Source of the DNA: Roseococcus suduntuyensis
GTDB lineage: Bacteria; Pseudomonadota; Alphaproteobacteria; Acetobacterales; Acetobacteraceae
Direction of reading: 5' to 3'
NCBI RefSeq assembly: GCF_014196305.1
Contig: NZ_JACIDJ010000004.1
Location: 20,556 to 84,555 of the forward strand
Length of the DNA stretch: 64,000 nt
Shown here piece by piece: positions 35,743 to 44,500 of the stretch. Position 1 is the stretch's first letter, and every line of letters begins with the position of its first letter. The notes under the pieces are model-generated. The model had not been told where the DNA came from. It saw only the letters and a program-made list of their open reading frames with translations, and did not search any database. Position numbers and translations under genes: made by a program.

Positions 35743-36494
35743 GTGGGAATGCCCCCAATGGAAATGCCCCCAGGTGGGATGGGGGCGAAGCGGAAGCCGC
35801 GGGCGAGGAGGCCCTCGACCAGCGCGTCGAAGATGCCGGCGAAGGGTTCGCGGCGGGAGCGCACGCCCCAATGCATCACCAGCACCTCGCCATCGCGGAT
35901 ATTGGCGAGGTTGCGGCGCAGCAGGGCAGCGTTGGGGTGGGCGTCGGCGGGCAATTCGTCGCCCAGGAAGCCGCGCGGCGTCCAGCCCTGGTGGCGCAGC
36001 CCGCAGGCTTCGGCCATGCGGCGGGCGTTGGGGGTCAGGATGCCACCCGGCGCGCGCCACAGCGGCAGCACCTCGGCGCCGGGGGCCAGGGCGCGCAGGG
36101 CCGCGATCGGCCGCGCCAATTCGTCGCAGAGCGCCGCCTCGTTCAGCACCTCGCTGCCCTCGTTCTGGCGCGAGGTGTAGGTCACGCGCCCCGGCCCCGG
36201 GTCGCCCCGGAAATACCAGTGGCGCCAGGTGTGGCTGGCGAAGACGTGGCCCTCATTCACCCGGGCGCGCCAGAAGGGCGCCCAGCTTTCTTCCAGCTGC
36301 CGGTCGCCGCGATGGGTGCGTTCATTGGCGACGAAGAGCGTGGCGCGGATGGCGTGGCGGCGCAGCGTGGCGGCGATCTGCTCGGCCTCGCGCGACCAGC
36401 CGGTGTCGATGGTGAGGTAGAGCGTGCCACCCGAGGTCTGCGCCCGCGCGAGGGCCGGCGCGGCCAGCAGCGCCGCAAGCGCCCGGCGCCTCAC
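35739..36494 (-). CDS. Polysaccharide deacetylase-like (NodB fold) exported protein
   Basis: 251-residue protein with a short signal peptide (ALAALLAAPALARAQ). The NodB catalytic motif is altered: TIDTGW replaces the usual TFDDG, so the catalytic-base Asp30 remains but the adjacent metal-binding Asp is Thr31. The His pair is kept in ASHTWRHW (HxxxH) and WRAPGG supplies motif 3. It may be a metal-independent or degenerate deacetylase. Overlaps neighbours at both ends by 4 bp, giving a tightly coupled three-gene unit with the beta-propeller and desaturase genes. Confidence 0.82.
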   Translation of the reverse strand: MRRRALAALLAAPALARAQTSGGTLYLTIDTGWSREAEQIAATLRRHAIRATLFVANERTHRGDRQLEESWAPFWRARVNEGHVFASHTWRHWYFRGDPGPGRVTYTSRQNEGSEVLNEAALCDELARPIAALRALAPGAEVLPLWRAPGGILTPNARRMAEACGLRHQGWTPRGFLGDELPADAHPNAALLRRNLANIRDGEVLVMHWGVRSRREPFAGIFDALVEGLLARGFRFAPIPPGGISIGGIPT

Positions 36495-37543
36495 CTGGGC
36501 GGGGCCGCGTTCACGCGGGTGGTGGGGGCGGGCTGCTCGGCCAGGGCCAGCTCCATCGGGCGTGGGCCGCTGGCCGCACCCGGCATGCGAAGGGCGAAAT
36601 CCGCCCCCACGCCGGGCCGGCGCGGCATGACGAAGATCCCGTGCGGGCTGCGCCCCACCCGGATTTGCGCGTGGTCGCCGGTCGCGGGGTCCAGGATCAG
36701 CACGCGGCCGATCCAGCGCAGCGTGGCATAGATGCGCCCGTCGGGGTCGAAGGCGATGCAGTCCGGCCCGCCCGGCACCTCGAAGATGCGCCGGACCTCC
36801 AGCGTCTCGGCATCAATTTCCGCGATGCGGCTTTCCACGCGCGAGGTCGCGTAGAGGAAGCGCCCATCGGGCGAGGGAAAGACGTTGTGCGCGCCCCGCC
36901 CCACCCGGAAGGCGGTGGTGACGGCACGCGTCTCGGGGTCCAGCGCCACGAAGTCATCGCGGCCCATCAGCCCCACCAGCAGCCGCCCGCGGTGCCAGAT
37001 GATGCCCGCGGGCTCCGGCCCCACATCCTGGATCCAGGCGGTGGTCATGCTGGCCATCTCGATCGCCGCCACCTGCCCGCGCCCCTGCAGCGTCACATAG
37101 GCCCAGCGGCTGTCGGGGCTGAAGGCGATGTGGCTCGGCATGCCCGGGTGGCGCAGCCGCTGCTGGAGCTCCAGCGTGGCGGCGTCATAGATGTCCACCT
37201 GGTTGCGGCGCAGGCTGGCCACGACGAAGTGCCTGCCATCGGGGCTGAATTCCAGGTGGTAGGGGTTGCTGATGCGCAGCCGCCGCAGCACCTCGCCGCC
37301 CACGGGGTCGAGGAAGAGCAGCTCGTTCCCCCCGGAATCGCCCACCACCACCTCACGCCCATCAGGGGTGACGACCAGGTGGTGCACCTCCCGCAGCACG
37401 GGGATACGGCGGATTTCCTCGCGCGCCACGGCGTCGATCACCGAGATGGAGGCATCGCCCGAATTCAGCACGAAGATGGTGTCCGCCCGGGCCGGCAGAA
37501 AGGCCGCGCCGAGGAACAGGAAGGCAAGGAACAGGTGCCGCAT
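36491..37543 (-). CDS. Periplasmic beta-propeller protein (YncE/YVTN-type)
   Basis: 350-residue exported protein; signal peptide at about residues 1-20 (HLFLAFLFLGAAFLPARA). Seven or so repeats of the YVTN type follow, for example IFVLNSGDASISVIDA, HLVVTPDGREVVVGDSG and HNVFPSPDGRFLYATSR. Such propellers bind ligands or partner proteins in the periplasm; no enzymatic residues are evident. The ATG at 37543 begins the signal peptide. Downstream of msrB by 57 bp and coupled to the deacetylase gene. Confidence 0.83.
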   Translation of the reverse strand: MRHLFLAFLFLGAAFLPARADTIFVLNSGDASISVIDAVAREEIRRIPVLREVHHLVVTPDGREVVVGDSGGNELLFLDPVGGEVLRRLRISNPYHLEFSPDGRHFVVASLRRNQVDIYDAATLELQQRLRHPGMPSHIAFSPDSRWAYVTLQGRGQVAAIEMASMTTAWIQDVGPEPAGIIWHRGRLLVGLMGRDDFVALDPETRAVTTAFRVGRGAHNVFPSPDGRFLYATSRVESRIAEIDAETLEVRRIFEVPGGPDCIAFDPDGRIYATLRWIGRVLILDPATGDHAQIRVGRSPHGIFVMPRRPGVGADFALRMPGAASGPRPMELALAEQPAPTTRVNAAPPR

Positions 37544-37600
37544 GGGCAAGGCTTTCAACGGGCGGGAGTGGCACCCATCCATAGCATGGCGCGCGCCATG

Positions 37601-38020
37601 TCACACCGGCTTGAATTCCAGCGCGGCGCCATTGATGCAGTAGCGCAGCCCCGTGGGTTCCGGGCCATCGGGGAAGACATGGCCCAGATGCCCGCCGCAG
37701 GCGGCGCAATGCACCTCGGTGCGGCGCATGAAGAAGCTGTTGTCCTCCGTCTCGCCCACATTGCCCTCGATGCGCGAATGGAAGGAGGGCCAGCCCGTGC
37801 CGCTCTCGAACTTGGTGTCGCTCTCGAACAGCGGCGTGCCGCAGCCGGCGCAGTGGAACACGCCCTCCCGCTTCTCGGCGTTGAGCGGCGAGGTGCCGGC
37901 GCGTTCGGTCGCGTGCTGGCGCAGCACGCGGAAGGCCATGGGGTCCAGCGCCGCGCGCCATTCCTCCTCGCTGCGCTGGATGGGGAAATCCGTGGTGGCG
38001 GGCTTGGATTTGAAGAACAT
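37601..38020 (-). CDS. msrB: Peptide-methionine (R)-S-oxide reductase
   Basis: 139-residue enzyme repairing R-methionine sulfoxide in proteins. Zinc ligands Cys57/Cys60 and Cys105/Cys108 (CAGC, CAAC) are present; the catalytic Cys128 sits in RYCINGAAL; the substrate segment GTGWPSF is intact. No signal peptide, so cytoplasmic. Starts 3 bp after the msrA stop codon, so the R- and S-specific repair enzymes are made together. Confidence 0.95.
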   Translation of the reverse strand: MFFKSKPATTDFPIQRSEEEWRAALDPMAFRVLRQHATERAGTSPLNAEKREGVFHCAGCGTPLFESDTKFESGTGWPSFHSRIEGNVGETEDNSFFMRRTEVHCAACGGHLGHVFPDGPEPTGLRYCINGAALEFKPV

Positions 38021-38023
38021 GGC

Positions 38024-38563
38024 TCAGGCCCCCACCGGGTTGAGGCGCGCGGCGAAGCTCTTGCGGAACTTGGCCACCTTGGGCGCGATGACGGCGCGGC
38101 AATAGCCGGACCAGGGGTTCAGGCGGAAATAGTCCTGGTGCTCGGGCTCGGCCGGCCAGAAGGCGCCGGCGGGGACGAGTTCCGTGACCAGCGGCGCGCC
38201 CCAGATGCCGGCGGCCTCGATCTCGGCCATCACGGCGCGGGCGGTTTCCATCTGGGCCTCATCCTCGGCCAGGATGATGGAGCGGTATTGCGGGCCCACA
38301 TCCGCCCCCTGGCGGTCCTTCGTCGTGGGGTCGTGCAGGGTGAAGAACATCCGCAGCAGGTCGGAATAGGAGACGACCTCGGGGTCGAATCCCACGCGCA
38401 CCACCTCGGCATGGCCGGTCTTCTTGCCGCAGACCTGCTCATAGGTCGGGTTCTGGGCATGGCCCCCGGCATAGCCGGACACCACCTGCCGCACCCCGGA
38501 GACGTCGCGATAGGCGGCGTCCAGGCACCAGAAGCACCCCCCGCCCAGCGTCGCGTATTCCAT
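38024..38563 (-). CDS. msrA: Peptide-methionine (S)-S-oxide reductase
   Basis: 179-residue enzyme reducing S-methionine sulfoxide. The catalytic motif GCFWC places the nucleophile at Cys10; SGYAGG, GHAEVV and FFTLHDPT are further family signatures. A very strong AGGAAGGAGGG ribosome-binding site fixes the start at 38563. First gene of a probable five-gene minus-strand unit (msrA, msrB, propeller, deacetylase, desaturase). Divergent from glpD. Confidence 0.95.
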   Translation of the reverse strand: MEYATLGGGCFWCLDAAYRDVSGVRQVVSGYAGGHAQNPTYEQVCGKKTGHAEVVRVGFDPEVVSYSDLLRMFFTLHDPTTKDRQGADVGPQYRSIILAEDEAQMETARAVMAEIEAAGIWGAPLVTELVPAGAFWPAEPEHQDYFRLNPWSGYCRAVIAPKVAKFRKSFAARLNPVGA

Positions 38564-38672
38564 GATGCCCTCCTTCCTGCTCAAGCCCTTTAGATGGGGA
38601 AGAGGGGCCATGCGCGTAAGGCCCCCCACAAGACCCTGGACGGATCGCGCGCGCTCTTCCACATGGCGATGC

Positions 38673-40160
38673 ATGACGACCGACGACCTCTCTCCTTCCC
38701 AGGCTCACGACATCCTCGTCATCGGCGGCGGGGTGAATGGCGCGGGCATCGCGCGGGACCTGGCCGGGCGCGGCTATTCCGTGCTGCTGGCCGAGCGGGG
38801 GGATCTGGCGGGCGCCACCTCCTCCAACTCGTCCAAGCTGATCCATGGCGGGCTGCGCTACCTGGAGCATTACGAATTCCGCCTGGTGCGCGAGGCGCTG
38901 GCCGAACGCGAAGTGCTGCTGCGCGTGGCCCCCCACATCATCTGGCCGCTGCGCTTCGTCCTGCCCCACCGGCCCGAGATGCGCCCGCGCTGGATGATCC
39001 GCGCGGGGCTGTTCCTCTATGACCACCTGGCGCGGCGCGTCTCCCTGCCGGCCGCGGAGGGCTTCCGCACCGACGCGAACCCGCTGGGCGCCGCGCTGAA
39101 GCCCGCCATCACCCACGCCTTCGCCTATTCGGACGCCTGGGTGGAGGACAGCCGCCTCGTGCTTCTGCTGGCGCGCGACGCCGCGCTGCGCGGGGCCGAC
39201 ATCCGCACCCGCACCGAATTCGAGGGCGCCACCCGCCATGAAGGCCATTGGGAGGTGCGGCTGCGCGGCTCCGACGCCCAAGGGCAGCGCTTCCGCGTCC
39301 GCGCCATCGTCAACGCCGCCGGCCCCTGGGTGCAGGAGGCGCTGGATTCCACCGCCGTGCCCCGCCCCGGCGCGGTGCGCCTGATCCGCGGCAGCCACAT
39401 CATCGTGCCGCGCCTCTACGAAGGGGAGCACGCCTTCATCCTGCAGAATGACGACCGGCGCGTGGTCTTCGTCATCCCCTATGAGGGGGAGTTCTCCCTC
39501 ATCGGCACCACCGACGTGCCGCATGAGGGCGGCCCCGCCCTCTGCACGCCGGAGGAGACGGCCTATCTCTGCACCGCCGTCTCGCGCCAGCTCCGCCGCC
39601 CCGTCTCGCCGGTGGATGTGGTGCACAGCTATTCGGGCGTGCGCCCCCTCTATGATGACGGTGCCACGGACCCCTCGGCCGTCACGCGCGACTATGTGCT
39701 GAAGCTGGACACCAAGGCGGCGCCGCTGCTCAGCGTCTATGGCGGCAAGATCACGACCTTCCGGCGCCTGGCGGAGGAGGCGGCGGGCCAGGTGGGCGCC
39801 GCCCTCGGCCGGGCCGGCACGCCCTGGACCGCCACGGCCACCCTGCCCGGCGGCGACATCACCGACCGCGCGGCTTTCGCGGCCGAGATGGCGCGTGCCC
39901 TGCCCTTCCTCGATGCGCGCCATCTGCCCCGCCTGATCCGCACCCATGGCAGCCTGCTGCCCGAGGTCTTCGCGGGGGGCAGCGCGGGGGCCGATCTCGG
40001 CGCGGGGCTGACCGAGGCGGAACTGGACTGGATGCTGCGCCACGAATGGGCGCGCACGGCCGAGGACGTGCTGTGGCGCCGCACCAAGCTCGGCCTGCAC
40101 ATGACGCGGGCCGCGCAGGACCGGCTGGCCCAGCGCCTCACGCCCGTGACGGCCGCCTGA
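38673..40160 (+). CDS. glpD: Aerobic glycerol-3-phosphate dehydrogenase
   Basis: 495-residue FAD enzyme passing electrons from glycerol-3-phosphate to quinone and yielding dihydroxyacetone phosphate. The FAD-binding motif GGGVNGAGIARDLAGRG begins at residue 18; SSKLIHGGLRYLE and GVRPLYDDG are diagnostic for GlpD; the C-terminal cap domain is present. I use the ATG at 38673 (MTTDDLSPSQ), which puts the Rossmann strand at the usual distance from the start. No glpF, glpK or glpR is adjacent. Convergent with the SnoaL-like gene, 3 bp apart. Confidence 0.93.
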   Translation: MTTDDLSPSQAHDILVIGGGVNGAGIARDLAGRGYSVLLAERGDLAGATSSNSSKLIHGGLRYLEHYEFRLVREALAEREVLLRVAPHIIWPLRFVLPHRPEMRPRWMIRAGLFLYDHLARRVSLPAAEGFRTDANPLGAALKPAITHAFAYSDAWVEDSRLVLLLARDAALRGADIRTRTEFEGATRHEGHWEVRLRGSDAQGQRFRVRAIVNAAGPWVQEALDSTAVPRPGAVRLIRGSHIIVPRLYEGEHAFILQNDDRRVVFVIPYEGEFSLIGTTDVPHEGGPALCTPEETAYLCTAVSRQLRRPVSPVDVVHSYSGVRPLYDDGATDPSAVTRDYVLKLDTKAAPLLSVYGGKITTFRRLAEEAAGQVGAALGRAGTPWTATATLPGGDITDRAAFAAEMARALPFLDARHLPRLIRTHGSLLPEVFAGGSAGADLGAGLTEAELDWMLRHEWARTAEDVLWRRTKLGLHMTRAAQDRLAQRLTPVTAA

Positions 40161-40163
40161 GCC

Positions 40164-40607
40164 TCAGTCCGGCCGCACCAGCGCGCCGATCTGGAACAGC
40201 AGCCCGCATTCGTCGATGCTGTTCCACTCCTCGGCCACCTTGCCGTTCTCGAAGCGGTAGATGTCGGTCGCGCTGAAGGTGACCGGCCGGTGCGTGGCCG
40301 CATAGGTGCGCGAGGGGTCCGTCAGGTCGGTGAAGGGGCCCTCATGGCTGCCCACCGCGCTCCAGCGGCAGACGACGCGGTCGCCGTCGCCCAGCAGGTG
40401 CTCGACCGTGTAGCGGGCGGGGAAGGCCGTGAGGAAGCCGCCGATGGCCGCCTTGCAGGCCGCGAAGCCGATGATGGGCGGCAGGCCCGGGAAGCGGCAG
40501 ACGTAGTTCTCGGCAAAGACCTCGTCCATGATGTCGATGTCGCCGGCGGTGAAGCCGACCTCATAGACCTTGCGGATCAAGGCCATGTTCCGCTGGGTCT
40601 CTTGCAT
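40164..40607 (-). CDS. SnoaL-like/NTF2-fold protein (ester cyclase type)
   Basis: 147-residue single-domain cone-shaped fold. Motifs: IRKVYEVGFTAGDIDIMDEV, AENYVCRFPGLPP, VCRWSAVGSHEGPF and DIYRFENGKVAEEWNSID, as in the SnoaL polyketide cyclase/predicted ester cyclase family. The catalytic activity is uncertain; many homologues are isomerases, dehydratases or have unknown substrates. Upstream direct repeats (40614-40651) may regulate it and the divergent crotonase gene. Confidence 0.8.
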   Translation of the reverse strand: MQETQRNMALIRKVYEVGFTAGDIDIMDEVFAENYVCRFPGLPPIIGFAACKAAIGGFLTAFPARYTVEHLLGDGDRVVCRWSAVGSHEGPFTDLTDPSRTYAATHRPVTFSATDIYRFENGKVAEEWNSIDECGLLFQIGALVRPD

Positions 40608-40613
40608 TCTGGT

Positions 40614-40651
40614 ACACCTGAAGTGGGAAGTGTGACCTACACCCGAAGTGG
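40614..40651. promoter_or_regulatory. Direct repeats in the divergent promoter region
   Basis: ACACCTGAAGTGG (40614-40626) recurs as ACACCCGAAGTGG (40639-40651), a 13-bp repeat with one mismatch and a 25-bp period, just upstream of the SnoaL-like start codon. Helical phasing near 2.4 turns is compatible with two regulator subunits binding. No cognate regulator is identified. Confidence 0.4.
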
Positions 40652-40755
40652 TTATGTTTCCATGAGGGAATGAGTCCGCGCTTGAGGCCGGGCGGATGAC
40701 CCGGCCGCCGATCCGCGCTATCGCTCATCCAGGCAACAAGGGCGGAGGATGCGCG

Positions 40756-41550
40756 ATGGACGGCATGACGGATGAGGCGACCACGCCGATCCTGACGGTG
40801 GAGGGCGCCATCGCCACCATCCGCCTCAACCGCCCCCGCGTCCACAACCGCATCGAACCCGCGGACCTGCTGGCGCTGTCCGGGCACCTGGCCGCCATCG
40901 AGGCCGACGCTGGCATCCGCGTCGCCATCCTGACGGGCACGGGCAAGTCCTTTTCCTCGGGCTACCACCTGGGCGACCTGGCCGCCCGGCCGGGGGCGGA
41001 GGTGACGGCGCGGGCGGATGGCCCCTCCTTCGAGGGGGTGGCCACGCAGTTGGAAAACCTGCGCGTGCCCGTGATCTGCCGGCTGAATGGCGGGGTCTAT
41101 GGCGGCTCGACCGACCTGGCCCTGTGCTGCGACTTCCGCATCGGCGTGGACACGGCCGAGATGATGATGCCGGCGGCCAAGCTGGGGGTGCATTACTACC
41201 CCTCGGGCATGCTGCGCTATGTCAGCCGCCTCGGGCTGAACGCCGCAAAGAAGCTGTTCCTGACGGCCGAGACCATCAAGGCGCCCGAGATGCTGGCCAT
41301 CGGCTATCTCACCGAGATGCTGCCGGCCGAGGCGCTGGACGCGCGGGTGCGGGCGCTGGCCGAGCGGATCGCGGCCATGGCGCCGCTGGCCGTGCAGGGC
41401 ATCAAGCGCAGCCTGAACGAGATCGCCCGGCAGGATTTCGACGAGGCGGGGGCGCTGGCGCGGGCCAATGCCAGCCAGGCGAGCGAGGATCTGAAGGAAG
41501 GGCTGGCGGCGTTTAGGGAGAAGCGGGCGCCGGTGTTCCACGGGCGGTAG
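40756..41550 (+). CDS. Enoyl-CoA hydratase/isomerase family protein
   Basis: 264-residue crotonase-fold enzyme. Oxyanion-hole segments SFSSGYHLGDL and GGVYGGSTDLALCCD are present, as is the central LNGGVYGG. The acid/base Glu positions of classic enoyl-CoA hydratase are not obvious: the second segment shows Ser-Thr-Asp in place of the usual GGGCE. It may therefore be an isomerase, hydrolase or other crotonase. The ATG at 40756 has a GGAGG ribosome-binding site. Convergent with bcsC. Confidence 0.85.
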   Translation: MDGMTDEATTPILTVEGAIATIRLNRPRVHNRIEPADLLALSGHLAAIEADAGIRVAILTGTGKSFSSGYHLGDLAARPGAEVTARADGPSFEGVATQLENLRVPVICRLNGGVYGGSTDLALCCDFRIGVDTAEMMMPAAKLGVHYYPSGMLRYVSRLGLNAAKKLFLTAETIKAPEMLAIGYLTEMLPAEALDARVRALAERIAAMAPLAVQGIKRSLNEIARQDFDEAGALARANASQASEDLKEGLAAFREKRAPVFHGR

Positions 41551-41556
41551 GCCCAT

Positions 41557-41580
41557 CGGGGCGACGGGTTCACCGCCCCG
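41557..41580. terminator. Hairpin between the crotonase gene and bcsC
   Basis: Arms CGGGGCG / CGCCCCG (7 bp) with a 10-nt loop lie in the 48-bp gap between two convergent genes. No T-run is present on either side, so this is a candidate bidirectional terminator at modest confidence. Confidence 0.4.
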
Positions 41581-41598
41581 GCGGGCCAGACGCCGCTG

Positions 41599-44500
41599 TC
41601 AGAACCGCCCCTGCAACCTGAGCTGCACCACCGTCTCATCCCAATTCGCCGACTTGTCGTACTGGAACCCGGCGCCGAGGTTGATCCGCGGCGTGATCGC
41701 GTAATCAATATTCCCCCGCAGCCCCGCGATGAAGTTCTGCTGGCTCTGCCCCGGATAGCGGCTGATCAGCGTCGCCGTCGCATCCTGCGCCGCCGCCGCG
41801 ATCAACTGGTTCTGCAGGAAGCGGTTGTTGGGGAACACGTCGCTCGGGTTCTCGCGCCACACCGCGAAGCCCGCCGTGCCGCCGAGGCGATAGGTGAAGT
41901 CCCCCGCCCGCCCGCGATAATCCACCGGGATATTGGCCGCGAAGAAGCTCTGCGGGCTGTAGTAGCCGCCATGGCCCAGCGTGAAGAAGCGCAGGTTCCG
42001 CTGGTAGCCGAAATAGACCAGGTCGCCGCCCACCGTCAGCTCGCCGCCCTCGCTGCGGAGGATGGGGTAGGAAATGCCCGCCCCCGCCTCGACGCGCGTG
42101 TTGCGCGCCACCTCCTGCCCCTCGAAGATCGAATAGCCGCCGCCGACATAGGCGAAGCCCGGTCCCACCGGGATTTCCACCTGCGCGCGGCCCCCGGTGC
42201 GGACCACCATGCCGAAGTCCCGCCCCGCCAGCCGGTCGCGCTGCCCGGCCCAGGAGAGCAGGCTGTCCTGCACCGACCGCCGCTCGCCCACCACGCGCAC
42301 CCGCACGCCGCCGATCTGCGGCGCGAGTTCCACGCCGCCCAGGATGGTCGCGCGCGGAAAGCCGATGGGCGAGGAGGTCACATCCGCCCGCAGCCAGTCA
42401 TCCCGCCGATAGGCCACGCCCACATTCACGCCCGCCGCATTGCTGCGCGGCGTGCCCGCCCCCGCCCCCAGCAGCGGGTTGCCGCCGAAGCGGATGCGCG
42501 TGGCCACATCGGTGCCCAGCGTGCCGGAATCCAGCGAAACCCCCGTCATCCGCGCCGTCAGCCGCCCGCCGATGCCCGGCGGCGTGATCTCCGCCTCGAC
42601 GGGCGCGATGACGGATTGCATGCGGTCCAGCCCCGCGCTGCCCGAACGCTGGCGGAAGCTGGGCGTGGCGGTGACGATGAAGCCCGTCTCCCGCTCCAGG
42701 CTGGCCAGTTCGGTCGCGATCTCGCGTGAGACGCGGTCCTGCGGCACGCCCGGCGCGGGCGTGCTGGTGGCCACCGCGCCCGCGCGCGCGAAGGGGTTGG
42801 GCAGCATGGCCGGCGGCAGGCCGGGGGTGCCCGGCACCACCTGGAAGCCGAGCTCCGCGCGCCGCGCCTCGGCCGCCTGTTCCAGGGCGCGGCGGGCGCG
42901 GGCCTCGTTGTTGGTGGCGCGGGCATAGCGCGCCTCCAGCACGGACATGCGGCTGTCGCGCGGGTGAAGGCGCAGGCCTTCGGTCACCAGCGCCTCGGCG
43001 CGGTTGAAGTCGCGCAGGGCCACGGCGGCATCGAGTGCGGCTTGCCGCGCGTCGAGGCTGCGCGGGTTGCGGGCGAGGATGCCGTCGGCGATGCGCAGCG
43101 CCTCGGCCGGTTCGCGCGCCCCCTGGTGCAGGCGGGCCAGCGCCAGCCGGGCCTCGGTGTTGTCCGGGTCGCGTTGCAGCACGGGGCGGAGTTGCTCGAA
43201 GGCCTGGGCCTGGTTGCCCTCGTTGTTCAGCCGGTCGGAGGCACGGATGGCCGCGCCCGATCGCAGCGAGGCGATGTCGCGCCGCTGCTCGGCCGTCACG
43301 CGGCCCTGCTCGATCTGGTCGGCCAGCGCCAGCGCCTCGGCATCGAGCCCGGCGGTCAGCAGCGCGCCCGCGATGGCGAGCCGCGGCGTGGCGCCGGCGG
43401 CGCGGTTGGCCGCCTCGCCCACGCGCGCCGCCTCGGCCGCGCCGAAGCGGTCATTGGAATCGGCGAAGGCGCGGATGACGGCGGCGGCGGTCGCACCCGT
43501 CGGGTCCGGCCGGGCGGCCAGCGTCACAAGCTGCACCCGCGCTTCGGGCGCGCTGCGCGCAAGGCCCTGGGCCGCGCGCTGCACGTCGCGCTGGGCGCGG
43601 ATGCCGGTGGCCAGACGCCCCATGTCGGCGCTGCGCTGCGCGGGCGGGATGCGGTTGAGGAAGCCCTCCGCCTCGGTCAACCGGCCCTCCTCATCGGCGA
43701 GCAAAGCGGCGGCGAAGAGGTCGTCGCGGCCACCGCGCCGCGCGGCCAGCTCCTCCATCAGCGCCCGGCCCTCGATGGCGCGGCCCTGGCGGCGCAGCAC
43801 CCGCGCGAGATCCAGGCGCAGCCAAGTGTCGTCGGGGGCGAGTTGCACGGCCTGGCGCAGCAGGGCGGCGGCGACGCCCGCATCGGTGGCGCGGGCGGCC
43901 TCGGCGCGCAGGCGCCCGGCCTCGCCGGGGGTGGTGGCGGGGCCGGCGCCCTCGCCGCCGCCGGCGGTGCGCGGCAGCGCGATGCCCGGGCGCCCCTGGC
44001 CACGCAGGGCCGCGTTCAGCCCGACCTGGGCGGGGGCGAAGGCGGGGCGGCGGGCGAGTGCCGCGCGGTAGCGTTGCTCGGCCGCCTCGAAGTCGCGGCG
44101 GCGCAGCGCGATGTCGCCCAGCAGCACCTCGATGTCCGTGCGGTCCTCGACGGTGCGGCGGGCGGCGCTGCGGGCGATCTCATCGGCCTCGTCCAGATTG
44201 CCGCGGTTCAGCGCGGCGCGCCCGGCGGCCAGCTCCAGCCCATAGGCGGCGCCGTCCAGCGCGGGCTGCCATTGCGTGGCGCGCGAGGGGTCGGCGGCCA
44301 CGGCCTGTTCCAGCAGGCGCCGCGCCTCGGCGGCGCGCCCCTCGCGCAGGCGCACGATGCCGAGCCCGCCCAGCGCATCCGCATCGTTGGGGTTGGTGGC
44401 GAGGATGCTCTCGAAGCGCCGCGCGGCATCCGTGGCGGCGCCGGCCTCCAGGCGCTGGAAGGCCTCCTGGCGTGCCTCGGCCGTGGGGTCGGGGCGCGGG

